Source: Aquimarina rhabdastrellae (GTDB taxonomy: Bacteria > Bacteroidota > Bacteroidia > Flavobacteriales > Flavobacteriaceae). From it: a DNA stretch of 64,000 bases. Of the stretch, positions 45,552-55,950 are shown in pieces (the first letter of the stretch is position 1; every line of letters starts with the position of its first letter). The position numbers and the translations under genes were made by a program. The stretch lies in the NCBI GenBank assembly GCA_947387485.1, contig CANDNT010000005.1, forward strand, positions 1 to 64,000. The letters are read 5' to 3'. The notes under the pieces are model-generated. The model did not search any database. It had not been told where the DNA came from and was given only the letters and a program-made list of their open reading frames with translations.

Positions 45552-48401
45552 TTAAGCTTCTAGATATGCTTCAATAGGAGCGCATGTACAAACTAAGTTA
45601 CGATCACCATAAGCATCATCAACTCTTCTTACAGTTGGCCAAAATTTATTTTCGGCAATAAATGCTAATGGATAAGCTGCTTGTTCACGACTGTATGGGA
45701 AATCCCAAGTGTCTGCAGTTAACATAGCAAGAGTATGAGGAGCATTTTTCATAATATTATTAGGTTCGTCTGCACTAGCCTCTGCTATTTCTTGACGAAT
45801 AGCAATTAAAGCATCACAAAAACGATCTAACTCAGCTTTACTTTCACTTTCTGTAGGTTCAATCATTATCGTTCCAGCAACAGGGAAAGATACTGTAGGA
45901 GCATGGAAACCATAGTCCATTAAACGCTTAGCAATATCAGTAACTTCTATACCATGAGCTTTGAATGGGCGACAATCTACAATCATTTCATGAGCTGCTC
46001 TACCACGTTCTCCAGAGTATAATACATCATAATGACCGTTAAGACGCTCCTTGATATAATTTGCATTAAGAATAGCATTTTCTGTAGCAGCTTTTAATCC
46101 ATCTGCACCAAGCATGGTAATATATCCATAAGAGATAAGACAAGCTAGAGCAGATCCCCATGGAGCTGCAGAAATAGCGGTAATAGCTTGCTCTCCTCCA
46201 GTAGGTATAACTGGATTTCCTGGTAAGAAAGGAACTAATTGTTCGGCAACACAGATAGGACCAACTCCAGGACCGCCTCCACCATGTGGAATAGCAAATG
46301 TTTTATGTAAGTTTAAGTGACATACGTCTGCACCAATTGCACCAGGATTTGTTAATCCTACTTGTGCATTCATATTTGCTCCATCCATATATACTTGACC
46401 TCCATTATCATGGATGATTTGAGTAATCTCTTTAATAGCAGATTCATATACTCCATGAGTAGAAGGATAAGTAACCATTAATGCTGCAAGATTATCTTTG
46501 TGCTTAATAGCTTTTTCTCTTAAATCTTCAACATCTATGTTACCTTCTTCTGTAGCTTTGGTAACTACTACTTTCATTCCAGCCATAACAGCCGAAGCAG
46601 GATTGGTACCATGAGCAGAAGATGGGATTAAACAAATGTTTCTGTGATGGTCATTACGCGATTCATGATAAGCACGAATAGCCATTAATCCAGCAAACTC
46701 TCCTTGAGCACCAGAATTAGGCTGTAATGAAGTGCCTGCAAAACCTGTAATTTCTGTAAGTTGTTCTTCTAATTTTGTTAAGACTTCTTGATATCCTTGT
46801 GCTTGATCAATAGGAACAAATGGATGTATATTACCCCATTGAGGATTACTTAACGGAAGCATTTCTGCTGCAGCATTAAGTTTCATAGTACAAGAACCTA
46901 GAGGTATCATAGAGTGATTTAATGATAAATCTTTACGTTCTAGTTTTTTGATGTAACGCATCAATTCTGTTTCAGAATGGTATTGATTAAATACTTCATT
47001 TGTTAAGAAATCAGAATTACGTTTAACTGTGTCATCAAGAATTGTAGCTTCAATTAAAGTATCAATTGTTTTTGCATCTTGCTGAGTAGCTTCGGCAAAA
47101 ATAGCCACAATGGTATTTATATCTTCTAATGTTGTTGTTTCATTTACCGAGATGGCTATAGTATCATTATCTGGGTAATAGAAATTAACTTCATTGCGTT
47201 CTGCGATAGTTTTGATTACAGTACTGTCTCCTTTTACAGTGATCGTATCAAAATATGAAGTGTTTTGTTGTGTAATACCCATAGAAGTTAAGGCTGTAGC
47301 TAAAGTATAAGCTGTAGCATTTACTTTTTGAGCGATATAAGATAATCCTTTAGAACCGTGATATACTGCATACATTCCAGCCATTACAGCAAGTAATACT
47401 TGGGCAGTACAAATATTTGAAGTTGCTTTATCTCTTTTTATATGTTGCTCTCTAGTTTGTAGCGCCATACGTAGTGCTCTATCTCCATTAGTATCTTGAG
47501 TAACACCAATAATACGACCAGGGATATTACGTTTATAAGCTTCTCTCGTAGCAAAATAAGCTGCATGAGGACCTCCATATCCTAATGGGATTCCAAACCG
47601 TTGTGTTGTACCTACAACAACATCTGCATCAAAACTTCCTGGAGCTTTTAACGATACTAAACTTAATATATCGGCAGCAACAGCAACTTTGATTTCATTT
47701 TGATGTGCCTGAGCAACAAAATCGGCATAATCAAATACTTGACCTGTTTTACCAGGATACTGTACTATAGCTCCAAAGAAATCAGTAGAAAAATCAAACT
47801 GTTGATGATCACCTATTACAAGTTCAATTCCGATAGGAATAGCTCTAGTTTGTAATAGAGAAAGTGTTTGTGGAAGAATTTCTTCTGAAACAAAAAACTT
47901 ATTGACATTTTCTTTTTTCTGAGCTCTAGATCTCAAAGCAAATAACATTGTCATTGCCTCTGCAGCAGCAGTACTTTCATCTAGTAAAGAAGCATTTGCT
48001 AATTCCATACCTGTAAGATCACAGATCATGGTTTGATAGTTTAATAAAGCTTCTAATCTACCTTGAGCAATTTCTGCTTGATAAGGAGTATACGCAGTAT
48101 ACCATCCTGGATTTTCAAGTATGTTACGTTGAATTACAGCTGGTAAATAGGCTTCATGATAACCGAGACCTATATACGATTTGTATACTTTGTTTTTTGA
48201 TGATAATTTTTGGATATGAGCCAAGTATTCTTGTTCGCTTAAAGCAGGATCAAGTTGTAATGGCTTTTTTAAAAAAATATCATCAGGAATTGTTTCATAA
48301 ATAAGTTGATCCAAAGAATCAGCTTTTACTGTAGACAACATGCTACTTAAATCCTTGTCTGAAGGACCTATGTGGCGTAGTTTAAAAGAGTCGGTTTTCA
48401 T
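45552..48401 (-). CDS. gcvP: Glycine decarboxylase (glycine cleavage P-protein)
   Basis: A 949-residue PLP enzyme, from ATG 48401 ([13 protein letters not shown]); the open frame runs 61 residues further upstream but that part is hydrophobic and not family-like, so it is excluded. It decarboxylates glycine and transfers the aminomethyl group to H-protein. It is the fused two-half form: N-terminal [13 protein letters not shown]...[16 protein letters not shown] and C-terminal half with [17 protein letters not shown] and [19 protein letters not shown], whose Lys binds PLP. The gcvT and gcvH genes are not in the window. No glycine-riboswitch-like structure is evident upstream. Confidence 0.96.
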   Translation of the reverse strand: MKTDSFKLRHIGPSDKDLSSMLSTVKADSLDQLIYETIPDDIFLKKPLQLDPALSEQEYLAHIQKLSSKNKVYKSYIGLGYHEAYLPAVIQRNILENPGWYTAYTPYQAEIAQGRLEALLNYQTMICDLTGMELANASLLDESTAAAEAMTMLFALRSRAQKKENVNKFFVSEEILPQTLSLLQTRAIPIGIELVIGDHQQFDFSTDFFGAIVQYPGKTGQVFDYADFVAQAHQNEIKVAVAADILSLVSLKAPGSFDADVVVGTTQRFGIPLGYGGPHAAYFATREAYKRNIPGRIIGVTQDTNGDRALRMALQTREQHIKRDKATSNICTAQVLLAVMAGMYAVYHGSKGLSYIAQKVNATAYTLATALTSMGITQQNTSYFDTITVKGDSTVIKTIAERNEVNFYYPDNDTIAISVNETTTLEDINTIVAIFAEATQQDAKTIDTLIEATILDDTVKRNSDFLTNEVFNQYHSETELMRYIKKLERKDLSLNHSMIPLGSCTMKLNAAAEMLPLSNPQWGNIHPFVPIDQAQGYQEVLTKLEEQLTEITGFAGTSLQPNSGAQGEFAGLMAIRAYHESRNDHHRNICLIPSSAHGTNPASAVMAGMKVVVTKATEEGNIDVEDLREKAIKHKDNLAALMVTYPSTHGVYESAIKEITQIIHDNGGQVYMDGANMNAQVGLTNPGAIGADVCHLNLHKTFAIPHGGGGPGVGPICVAEQLVPFLPGNPVIPTGGEQAITAISAAPWGSALACLISYGYITMLGADGLKAATENAILNANYIKERLNGHYDVLYSGERGRAAHEMIVDCRPFKAHGIEVTDIAKRLMDYGFHAPTVSFPVAGTIMIEPTESESKAELDRFCDALIAIRQEIAEASADEPNNIMKNAPHTLAMLTADTWDFPYSREQAAYPLAFIAENKFWPTVRRVDDAYGDRNLVCTCAPIEAYLEA

Positions 48402-48542
48402 GTTATAAAAACAGTTGAGATTTTGGGCAGTAAAAATACATATTAAAATAATACTAATGATACAATAAATTATCAATAAGTGATAAGTTTTTAACCGAAG
48501 AAGGGATTTATTAACATAAAATGTATTTTTGTTAATGAAATA

Positions 48543-49349
48543 ATGAAAAAGCTTGTAAATTTTTATATCAATAGTAGCATGCATGTTGCTCTAGCAGTAT
48601 GTGCTCTAGTAGGCGTAACTAGTTTAGAATTTGAACTTCCTATAGATTTGTTTTTTATAGGTTTTTGTTTTTTTGGGACAATTACAGGATATAATTATGT
48701 GAAATATGCGCAGCTAGCAAAATTTAATCACAAAAAGCTAACAGATACATTACGTAGTATCCAAGTATTCTCTTTAAGTAGTTTTATAGCATTAATTTAT
48801 TTTTTATGGCAACTTCCGTTGAAGTTATGGTGGTATAGCATACCTTTTGGGATACTTACATTTTTATATGCAATGCCCATTTTTCCGAAAGAGAAAAATT
48901 TAAGAAGCCAAGCAGGAGTAAAAGTTTTTGTAATTAGTGTAGTATGGGGGGGAGTCACAGTTATTTTACCAATACTAAATGCTAATGCTACGATTGATAT
49001 GAACGGAGCATTAGAAATGATACAGCGATTTTTGTTTATAGTGGTTCTAATGTTACCTTTTGAGATAAGAGATTTAAAATATGATCCAGATACCTTAGCT
49101 ACGATTCCGCAACAGATTGGTGTCTTTAGAACCAAAGTGTTTGGTATAATACTATTAATAATATGTATAGGCATAGAAATACTTCAAAATTATACAGAGG
49201 ATAAGTTTAGTATTTTGAAGTTTTTTGTAGTAGCTTTAATTACAGTGGTATTCTTATGGAAAGCCAAACAAAAACAATCAGAATACTACAGTTCCTTTTG
49301 GGTAGAGAGTATTCCGATTATATGGTTTTGTATAGTATATCTTACTTAG
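48543..49349 (+). CDS. UbiA-like integral membrane protein
   Basis: A 268-residue membrane protein with about seven to eight segments. The second prenyltransferase-like motif is recognisable ([16 protein letters not shown], similar to the DxRDxxxD of UbiA enzymes) but the first ([13 protein letters not shown], in place of N-x3-D-x3-D) is degenerate, so catalytic activity is doubtful. Divergent from gcvP. Its stop at 49349 overlaps the convergent zinc-protein gene by 8 bp. I rate it UbiA superfamily-like, function unknown. Confidence 0.72.
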   Translation: MKKLVNFYINSSMHVALAVCALVGVTSLEFELPIDLFFIGFCFFGTITGYNYVKYAQLAKFNHKKLTDTLRSIQVFSLSSFIALIYFLWQLPLKLWWYSIPFGILTFLYAMPIFPKEKNLRSQAGVKVFVISVVWGGVTVILPILNANATIDMNGALEMIQRFLFIVVLMLPFEIRDLKYDPDTLATIPQQIGVFRTKVFGIILLIICIGIEILQNYTEDKFSILKFFVVALITVVFLWKAKQKQSEYYSSFWVESIPIIWFCIVYLT

Positions 49350-49593
49350 ATAATTCTTGGCTTAACAAATCTTTCATAGCTTGCTTTTGGTCATCAGCAA
49401 TACTATGAACTTCTGGTTTGTTAATTAATTTAGTAAGCTTATTATTATTTGCAGAGTATTTTCTACACGCTCTACAATAAATCAAATGAATATTAAGCTT
49501 TACTTTTTCCCATAAGGTAGCCTCCTTATATTGATTTTTATCACAATAATGATTCGCCTCATGGCATTCAACGAATATTTTGTTTTTACTCAT
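49342..49593 (-). CDS. Small zinc-binding anti-sigma-like protein (orphan paralogue)
   Basis: An 83-residue protein, about 70% identical by eye to the 85-residue product at 49992-50249 next to the sigma gene. Both carry ECHEANHYCDK/ACDEANHVCDK and the zinc anti-sigma pattern H-x3-C-x2-C (HLIYCRAC), then a basic-acidic helix. This copy lies beyond the sigma operon's terminator and has its own ~320-bp upstream region, so it is probably regulated separately. The convergent UbiA-like gene overlaps its end by 8 bp. Confidence 0.8.
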   Translation of the reverse strand: MSKNKIFVECHEANHYCDKNQYKEATLWEKVKLNIHLIYCRACRKYSANNNKLTKLINKPEVHSIADDQKQAMKDLLSQELSK

Positions 49594-49911
49594 AACACTT
49601 TTATGATTATCGAACTATAATTTAGTGGTAACCCACCTAACAAATGCTTTGGGGTAAAAGCCTTTATTATCTTATTAGACGGAGTTAGGTTTTAAACATT
49701 ACATGAGAATGTCAAAAAATATTAAAGTTTTTATAAAAACGTATAGTTTGTCATTATAGTATGATTGTTTTTAATGATGTATGTTAATTTTAGATGGACA
49801 AGGGTGCTGTGTTCAAGTTGTTGAAAGTAAATTTGTTGTTTGTGTTTTGAGATGAGATTTGATCTAAGGTGGGATACAATTTTTATCTTAAAAAAATATT
49901 AAAAATAATAT
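49594..49911. other. Gene-free stretch upstream of the orphan anti-sigma gene
   Basis: 318 bp between the sigma-operon terminator and the orphan gene, no coding frame. It must hold that gene's promoter, but no exact consensus is visible; GTGGTAACCCAC (49625-49636) is a weak palindrome. Confidence 0.5.
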
Positions 49912-49957
49912 AAAAAAAATCCGTAATCCCCGATGTTTATAAGCGAGTTTACGGATT
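49912..49957 (-). terminator. Terminator of the sigma/anti-sigma operon
   Basis: AATCCGTAA (49918-49926) pairs with TTACGGATT (49949-49957) across a 22-base loop. On minus it is followed by a run of T (49917 down). It ends the ECF sigma operon before the orphan paralogue. Confidence 0.8.
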
Positions 49958-49991
49958 AAATGATGTATTTTATAGTTATGAGAAACTAAAA

Positions 49992-50249
49992 TTATTGGTG
50001 ATTAGAAAGTTCTTGCATTAAACGTTCTTTCATAGCTTGTTTGTCTCTTTGGTCTATAGTTTTAACTTCTGGACTTTTCATCAGTTTAGTTAACTTTAGA
50101 TTGTTTTTAGTATATTTTCTACAAGCACGACAATAAATGAGATGAACATTTAATCTGATTTTTTCCCATAATGTAGCTTCTTTATATTGAGCTTTATCAC
50201 AAACGTGATTGGCTTCATCACAAGCTAATAATATTTTGCTTTTTCCCAT
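49992..50249 (-). CDS. Small zinc anti-sigma factor candidate
   Basis: An 85-residue cytoplasmic protein: ACDEANHVCDKAQY, then HLIYCRACRKY with the H-x3-C-x2-C zinc anti-sigma (ZAS) signature, then a charged helix ending ERLMQELSNHQ. It starts 13 bp after the stop of the ECF sigma gene on the same strand, the usual sigma/anti-sigma order. No membrane segment is present, so it is a soluble anti-sigma, likely responding to redox or zinc release (inference). Paralogue at 49342-49593. Confidence 0.85.
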   Translation of the reverse strand: MGKSKILLACDEANHVCDKAQYKEATLWEKIRLNVHLIYCRACRKYTKNNLKLTKLMKSPEVKTIDQRDKQAMKERLMQELSNHQ

Positions 50250-50262
50250 AGTTGTACTTTAA

Positions 50263-50817
50263 TTAAAACCAGCTTTTTTCTAGACAAGCAGCAAGTGCAG
50301 TTCTAGCTCTGTGGATGATTACCCATAAATTAGAGGCTGTAATGGAGAATTCATCACAGATAGTTTCTGTGTCAAATCCTTGAATAGTTTTCATTTTAAA
50401 GATGGTAGCCTGTTTTTCGGGTAATTTACCTATACAATTATGAATAGCAGTTCCTAATTCTTTATTTTCAATTTCACCTTCTGCATTAGCATCAAATGGA
50501 TCTGCAACTCGTTCTTCTAACCAATCACCTTCAGAGTCAGAGTCACTATTATAATTAAGGCGTACTTCAGCTTTTCCTTTTTTACTGTTTATTTTACGAT
50601 AATAATCGATGATCTTTCTTTTTAAGATAGAAATAAGCCAAGTTCGTTCACTGGCTTCTCCCTTAAAATTCTTCATAGACTTAAGACCTGCCAAAAATGT
50701 TTCTTGTACCAAATCTTGCGCAATTTCCTTATCATCAACTCTCACTATGGTATAATTGAATAGATAATCACTGTATTTATCTACCCAAGTAGTGGGGTCT
50801 ATAGTATTTGTCGGCAT
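50263..50817 (-). CDS. ECF-type RNA polymerase sigma factor
   Basis: A 184-residue sigma-70 family protein with region 2 (NYTIVRVDDKEIAQDLVQETFLAGLKSMKNF, then WLISILKRKIIDYYRK) and region 4 (IGKLPEKQATIFKMKTIQGFDTETICDEFSITASNLWVIIHRARTALAACLEK). The linker between them is acidic (NSDSDSEGDWLEE). It is the first gene of an operon with the zinc anti-sigma candidate. Its regulon is unknown; redox or envelope stress is typical for such pairs. Confidence 0.92.
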   Translation of the reverse strand: MPTNTIDPTTWVDKYSDYLFNYTIVRVDDKEIAQDLVQETFLAGLKSMKNFKGEASERTWLISILKRKIIDYYRKINSKKGKAEVRLNYNSDSDSEGDWLEERVADPFDANAEGEIENKELGTAIHNCIGKLPEKQATIFKMKTIQGFDTETICDEFSITASNLWVIIHRARTALAACLEKSWF

Positions 50818-51170
50818 AGTTGTTATTTATTGTATTTTCAAAAATAAAATAAAATGTTGAATCTAGTTTGTTTGTTCAAAAGGTATGTGGTATTACCTCT
50901 TAAAACCTTACATAATAAAATAAAATAGCGTGTTGTTTTTGCTTGAAAGGTACTAAAAAAAAATGAACCGATTTATGAGAGATAAGGTGTTGAGGCTATA
51001 TACTTGTAATATGTTATTTGAATTAATAAAGAACAAGCTAGCAAAGCTATTATTAATAAAGATCAAAAAATATATTCGTAGATTAAAATAAAAGTTGAAT
51101 GAATTAAATTATAAAGCAAAGCTTAAACAGTTGTTTTATTGTGGTTATACTGTTTTTATTCTTGTTTGAT
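50818..51170. other. Divergent gene-free region (sigma operon / aminopeptidase)
   Basis: 393 bp up to 51210 lie between divergent genes, holding both promoters. No coding frame is seen. AGGTA / TACCT near 50890 is a small palindrome in front of the sigma gene. Confidence 0.5.
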
Positions 51171-51198
51171 TTTGTGTAAGTTATAAATCTAACACAAA
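51171..51198. promoter_or_regulatory. Inverted repeat before the aminopeptidase gene
   Basis: TTTGTGT (51171-51177) and ACACAAA (51192-51198) are a 7-bp inverted repeat with 14 bases between, ending 12 bp before the ATG at 51211. Possible operator or leader hairpin. Confidence 0.3.
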
Positions 51199-51210
51199 CT
51201 CATTTTATCT

Positions 51211-53628
51211 ATGAAAAAAAATAGTCTAATAATAAGCTTTTTCATGTTATGGATAAGCTTATCGATGTATTCGCAAAAAGGAGAGTCAACCTTTTATGCT
51301 ACAATGGAAACCAAGGATGCTACGGCTTTAAAAAAGAATCATCCTAGTGAAATTGAAATACTAGCATCAAGAGCAGGAACAAGTGCTGTACTTCTTACAG
51401 AGAAAGGAGCCGAAGAACTACATCATAAGGTACTGGTGCATGGACCAGGATTTATTTATGAAAGGTCAAAAGAATCAGCTTTACAAACTATAAAAGAACA
51501 ATTAGTTAAAAGATCAAGAAGTAATAGGATGGCATATACTATTGATCAAGATCAATTAGTTAATCAAAGTTTGAATTTGGTTAATAATATTAATATAGCA
51601 AATCAAATACAAGAATTAGAAAACTACGGAACAAGATACCATACTACTAGTAGTGCAACCCAAGCAATAATGGATTTAAAAACTAAATGGGAGGGATTAG
51701 CTGCAGGAAGAAGTGATGTGACAGTAAGAATAGTTAATCATACATCTACAAATATGCCATCTGTGGTAATGACGATTACAGGAACAGAATTACCAGATCA
51801 GTATGTAATAATAGGTGGACATGCAGATTCTACTGCTAGTGGAAATAATAACAATGCCCCTGGTGCAGATGATAACGCTTCAGGAATATCTACTATTACC
51901 GAAGCAGCACGAGTTTTACTTGATATGAACTTTAAACCTAAACGAACGATAGAGTTTATGGCCTATGCAGCAGAAGAAGTAGGATTAAGAGGTTCTAGAG
52001 AAATTGCAGAAGATTATAAAAACAGAAATGTAAATGTGATAGGATATGTACAATTTGATATGACAAACTATAAAGGATCTGCTCAAGATGTTTCTATTTC
52101 GACTGATACCTATACTAATAATGATTTGAATACTTTTTTAATGCAGTTGATGGATCATTATAATGCAACAGGAACTCATCAAATTACATATGGAACTTCT
52201 AGATGTAATTATGGTTGTTCAGACCATTATAGTTGGGCACAACAAGGATATGATGTTTCTTTTCCGTTTGAAGCACATTTTTCAGAACATAATCCACATA
52301 TTCATACTTCTAATGATACTTTTGATAGATCACCTACACCTAATGCTACTCATGCGATGAAGTTTACCAAGCTAGCACTAGAATTTTTAATAGAAGTAGC
52401 AAAAGGGACTACAGGAACGATTCCAACATGTGGAACGCCAACAGGATTAATAGAAAATGCAGTAACAGCAACTACAGCAAGTATTTCATGGAGTACAGTA
52501 AATAATGTTCAAGGATATGAAGTGCAATATAAAGAAGCAAGTGCTAATTCTTGGACAACAATAACTGTTTCAACAACAAATGCAACAGTGTCAAATCTTA
52601 ATAGTGGTACAACCTATACAATAAGAGTAAGAGCAAATTGTCAGGGTTCAAATTCTAGTTATACAGCAATCAATATAACTACACAAAGTACAGTTCCTGC
52701 ATGTGATAGTACTAGTTTACCATATAATCAAGGGTTTGAAAACGGAATAGAGGTGTGGACTCAAAATAGTGATGATGATAATGATTGGGATGTGAATAGT
52801 AATGGAACACCTTCTACAGGAACAGGACCTTCTAGTGCTGCCGAAGGGAGTAACTATATTTATATAGAAGCATCGGGTAATGGATCTGGATATCCTAATC
52901 GAAGAGCAATTTTAACCTCACCATGTTTTGAATTAGTGAATATGACTTCTCCTGTATTTGAATATCAATACCATATGCAAGGAAATGCAGTGGGGAACAT
53001 GGATGTAGAATTAAGCGAAGATGGGGGATCTAATTGGACTACGATAGCCACTAAGAGCGGAAGTCAAGGAGCTAGTTGGTTAACAGAAACGATAGATTTA
53101 TCTTCATATTTAAATAAAGAAATTCGAGTTAGATTTAATGTTCTTACAGGATCAAGTTGGCAAGGTGATATAGCTATAGATGCTATTAGTATTAAAGAAA
53201 ATATAGGGAGTACAGATATTTGTGAAGGTGTAGCCGCATACAATTCTTCAACTAATTATCAAGTAGGAGACCGTGTAACTTATTTTGGTAATTTATATGA
53301 GAGAACAAGTTCTGGATGGACCTTAATTGGAGCATGTGAGAATACTGCAAAACAAGATATTGTTGCTCAGGGATTAAGAGAAGATAGCGAGGTGTTAAAA
53401 TTCTATCCTAATCCTATTGAAGAAGGATCAGTTACAATAACGGTATCTAATGGTTTATGGAAAAAAGGAACAATACATATTGTAAATCTTAAAGGAGATA
53501 TTATTAAAGAAGAAGTCTTAAATGAGCAAGTGACTAAGATTGACGTATCAAATATGTCAACAGGAATTTATTTTATTAGCCTAACTCAAGGTGTAAAAAC
53601 GTATTATAAACGTTTAATAAAAAAGTAA
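51211..53628 (+). CDS. Secreted multidomain M28 aminopeptidase with T9SS sorting domain
   Basis: An 805-residue secreted enzyme. Signal MKKNSLIISFFMLWISLSMYSQ; an N-terminal segment (~23-95) of propeptide character; an M28 peptidase domain (~100-405) with zinc ligands in IIGGHADSTASG, GADDNASG, AAEEVGLRG, QFDMTN and HIHTSNDTFD; a fibronectin type III domain (~406-492, GLIENAVTATTASISWSTV); a MAM-like beta domain (~497-664, LPYNQGFENG ... GDIAIDAISI); a CBM5/12-like chitin-binding type segment (~670-710, YNSSTNYQVGDRVTYFGNLYE); and a type A C-terminal sorting domain (~729-805, FYPNPIEEG). It should be exported by T9SS and processed by PorU. Confidence 0.9.
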   Translation: MKKNSLIISFFMLWISLSMYSQKGESTFYATMETKDATALKKNHPSEIEILASRAGTSAVLLTEKGAEELHHKVLVHGPGFIYERSKESALQTIKEQLVKRSRSNRMAYTIDQDQLVNQSLNLVNNINIANQIQELENYGTRYHTTSSATQAIMDLKTKWEGLAAGRSDVTVRIVNHTSTNMPSVVMTITGTELPDQYVIIGGHADSTASGNNNNAPGADDNASGISTITEAARVLLDMNFKPKRTIEFMAYAAEEVGLRGSREIAEDYKNRNVNVIGYVQFDMTNYKGSAQDVSISTDTYTNNDLNTFLMQLMDHYNATGTHQITYGTSRCNYGCSDHYSWAQQGYDVSFPFEAHFSEHNPHIHTSNDTFDRSPTPNATHAMKFTKLALEFLIEVAKGTTGTIPTCGTPTGLIENAVTATTASISWSTVNNVQGYEVQYKEASANSWTTITVSTTNATVSNLNSGTTYTIRVRANCQGSNSSYTAINITTQSTVPACDSTSLPYNQGFENGIEVWTQNSDDDNDWDVNSNGTPSTGTGPSSAAEGSNYIYIEASGNGSGYPNRRAILTSPCFELVNMTSPVFEYQYHMQGNAVGNMDVELSEDGGSNWTTIATKSGSQGASWLTETIDLSSYLNKEIRVRFNVLTGSSWQGDIAIDAISIKENIGSTDICEGVAAYNSSTNYQVGDRVTYFGNLYERTSSGWTLIGACENTAKQDIVAQGLREDSEVLKFYPNPIEEGSVTITVSNGLWKKGTIHIVNLKGDIIKEEVLNEQVTKIDVSNMSTGIYFISLTQGVKTYYKRLIKK

Positions 53629-53660
53629 ACGAATTCATGGCCACTAAACCTGAATAACCG

Positions 53661-53697
53661 AAAAGCTGTTATTGCATATGCAATAACAGCTTTTTAT
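53661..53697. terminator. Bidirectional terminator, 34-bp perfect palindrome
   Basis: AAAAGCTGTTATTGCAT and ATGCAATAACAGCTTTT are exact reverse complements with no spacer, followed by T. It lies between the aminopeptidase (plus) and the M3 peptidase (minus). Confidence 0.88.
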
Positions 53698-53716
53698 ATA
53701 GCGTAATAGCTTAATG

Positions 53717-55735
53717 TTATAATAATCCAGCACGTTTTAATAAAGCATCTGGTTGAGGTTCTTTTCCTCTAAAACGCTTATAAAGTGTCATTGGGTTTTC
53801 TGTACCTCCTTTAGATAAAATATGTTCTTTAAATTTTGAAGAAATATCTTTATTAAAAATACCATGTTCTTTAAAATGAGCAAAAGCATCTGCGTCTAAA
53901 ACTTCGGCCCATTTATAAGAATAATATCCAGAAGAATAACCTCCCTGAAAGATATGAGAAAAAGCAGTACTCATACAATTCTCTGCTATATTTGGAAATA
54001 AAGAAGTATTCTTGAATGCTTCAACTTCAAAAGCTTTAACATCTGTAATATTAGATGGGTCTTGACTGTGCCAAGCCATGTCTAATAAACCAAAGCTTAA
54101 TTGCCTTAAAGTAGCCATTCCTTCTAAGAAAGAAGCAGAAGCTTTGATCTTTTCAATTAACTCAATAGGAATTACTTCTCCTGTTTCATAATGCTTAGCA
54201 AATAATTCAAGAGCTTCTTTTTCGTAGCACCAATTTTCTAAAACTTGACTAGGTAGTTCTACAAAATCCCAATAAACACTAGTACCAGATAAACTAGGAT
54301 ACGTAGTGTTGGCAAGCATACCGTGTAAGGCATGTCCAAATTCATGAAATAAAGTAGTAACTTCATTAAAAGTTAATAATGAAGGTTTACTAGGTGTAGG
54401 TTTAGTAAAGTTACAAACAATAGAAATGTGTGGCCTTTGATCTTCACCATTAACACGCATTTGAGACTTGTAAGAAGTCATCCAAGCACCATTGCGCTTT
54501 CCTGATCTAGGATGGAAGTCGGCATAAAGGTAAGAGATAAACTGTCCTTGATTATCCATCACTTTATATGTTTTTACTTCATTGTGATAGACATCAATAG
54601 TAGTAACTTCTTCAAATTGAAGATCGAATAATTTTCCTGCAATAGTGAAAACACCATCAATTACATTTTCTAGTTTAAAATAAGGCTTTAATTGCTCATC
54701 ATTTAAGTCAAATAATTGTTGTTTTAACTTTTCAGAATAATAAGCTTTGTCCCATGATTCAAGTCTATCGATATTGTCAAGTTCTTTGGCAAAATTTTGT
54801 AATCGATCAAATTCTTTTTGAGCAGCAGGTTTAGCTTTTGCCAAAATGTCATTTAAAAAAGTAAAAACTTTTTCAGGTTTTTCTGCCATACGTTGCTCTA
54901 ATACGTAATAAGCATGAGAATCATAACCTAATAGTTGCGCACGTTGATGTCTTAATTTAACGATAGATAATACATTTTTTTGATTATCTAAATCATCATT
55001 ATGAAATCCTTTTGAAGCAAATGCAAGAGCCATTTTTTTACGTAAAGCTCTATTTTTTACATAAGTCATAAAAGGAATATAACTAGGATAGTCTAGTGTA
55101 AATAACCATCCTTCTTTTTCTTTGGCTATAGCCAAAGCTTTGGCAGCTTCTTTCGCCCCTTCAGGTAAGCCATCGAGATCATTTTCGTCTGTGATGAATA
55201 ACTCAAACTTATTGGTCTCTGCTAAAACATTTTCTCCAAAAGATAAACTTAATGTAGCTAATTCTTTATCAATAGCTCTTAATTGTTGTTTTTTCTCTTC
55301 AGGGAGAGTAGCTCCATTACGAGCAAATGATTTATAACTTTTATCTAATAAAGTAGTCTGTTCTGGAGTAAGATCTAAGGATGCTTTGTTATTATAAACA
55401 ACTTCAATACGTTTAAATAAATCAATATTTAAAGCAATATCATTACCATATTCAGACAATAGAGGGAAAATTTCTTGAGCAGTTTTTTGTATTTGCTCAT
55501 TAGTTTCGGCGCTATTTAAGTTTGAAAAAGTACTGGAAACACGGCTTAATAAATAGCCACTATAATCCAATGCTTCTATAGTATTTTCAAAAGTAGGAGC
55601 TGCGGTATTTGTAACAATAGTATTAATTTCTTTTTTAGCTTCGGCTATAGCATTTTTTATAGCAGGTAAAAAATGATCTGGTTGTATTGTAGCAAATGGA
55701 GCAGTGTCAAAAACTTGTAATAAAGGATTACTCAT
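53717..55735 (-). CDS. M3 family metallopeptidase (Dcp/PrlC-like)
   Basis: A 672-residue zinc oligopeptidase of the thimet/Dcp family that cleaves small peptides. TLFHEFGHALHGML has the HExxH zinc motif with the further ligand Glu in the following WDFVELPSQ stretch. FRGKEPQPDALLKRAGLL is the typical C-terminus. It lacks a signal peptide (MSNPLLQVF), so it is cytoplasmic. Whether it is a peptidyl-dipeptidase Dcp or oligopeptidase A cannot be fixed by eye; the VYWDFVELPSQ context favours Dcp. Single gene, with TATATTTG (minus, 55764-55757) as a possible -7 element. Confidence 0.92.
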   Translation of the reverse strand: MSNPLLQVFDTAPFATIQPDHFLPAIKNAIAEAKKEINTIVTNTAAPTFENTIEALDYSGYLLSRVSSTFSNLNSAETNEQIQKTAQEIFPLLSEYGNDIALNIDLFKRIEVVYNNKASLDLTPEQTTLLDKSYKSFARNGATLPEEKKQQLRAIDKELATLSLSFGENVLAETNKFELFITDENDLDGLPEGAKEAAKALAIAKEKEGWLFTLDYPSYIPFMTYVKNRALRKKMALAFASKGFHNDDLDNQKNVLSIVKLRHQRAQLLGYDSHAYYVLEQRMAEKPEKVFTFLNDILAKAKPAAQKEFDRLQNFAKELDNIDRLESWDKAYYSEKLKQQLFDLNDEQLKPYFKLENVIDGVFTIAGKLFDLQFEEVTTIDVYHNEVKTYKVMDNQGQFISYLYADFHPRSGKRNGAWMTSYKSQMRVNGEDQRPHISIVCNFTKPTPSKPSLLTFNEVTTLFHEFGHALHGMLANTTYPSLSGTSVYWDFVELPSQVLENWCYEKEALELFAKHYETGEVIPIELIEKIKASASFLEGMATLRQLSFGLLDMAWHSQDPSNITDVKAFEVEAFKNTSLFPNIAENCMSTAFSHIFQGGYSSGYYSYKWAEVLDADAFAHFKEHGIFNKDISSKFKEHILSKGGTENPMTLYKRFRGKEPQPDALLKRAGLL

Positions 55736-55950
55736 AAACTAATTTTTTATCTAAATCAAATATAGATAAAGCCATGGATTTATTCTGTTTTTTAAAAGAA
55801 AACCTTAGGTAAAAATGTTAAGGTATGGTTAAATGGTTGTGAGATTGGCTAAAAGGTTTTTATACTTGATGTTAACCCGTAAGAATGTTAAAAATGTGCT
55901 TTTTGTCGATATTAAGTGTTTTTTATCGAAAAAGCTGTTTCTTTTTTTAG
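55736..55950. other. Gene-free stretch upstream of the M3 peptidase
   Basis: 215 bp with no coding frame. It contains the M3 peptidase promoter region (TATATTTG on minus at 55757-55764) and runs into the structured RNA candidate. Confidence 0.5.

Noticed and set aside
48402..48542. Glycine riboswitch upstream of gcvP
   Set aside because: The 141-bp divergent leader is A+T-rich without the paired G-rich helices of a glycine aptamer.
48402..48584. N-terminal extension of GcvP to 48584 (61 residues)
   Set aside because: The extension is hydrophobic, crosses the divergent gene's start and is unlike P-protein; [13 protein letters not shown] at 48401 is the family start.
49625..49636. GTGG-TAAC-CCAC palindrome shared with the sigma promoter region (TACCAC near 50895)
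   Set aside because: Only six bases in common and short arms; too little to call an ECF promoter or operator.
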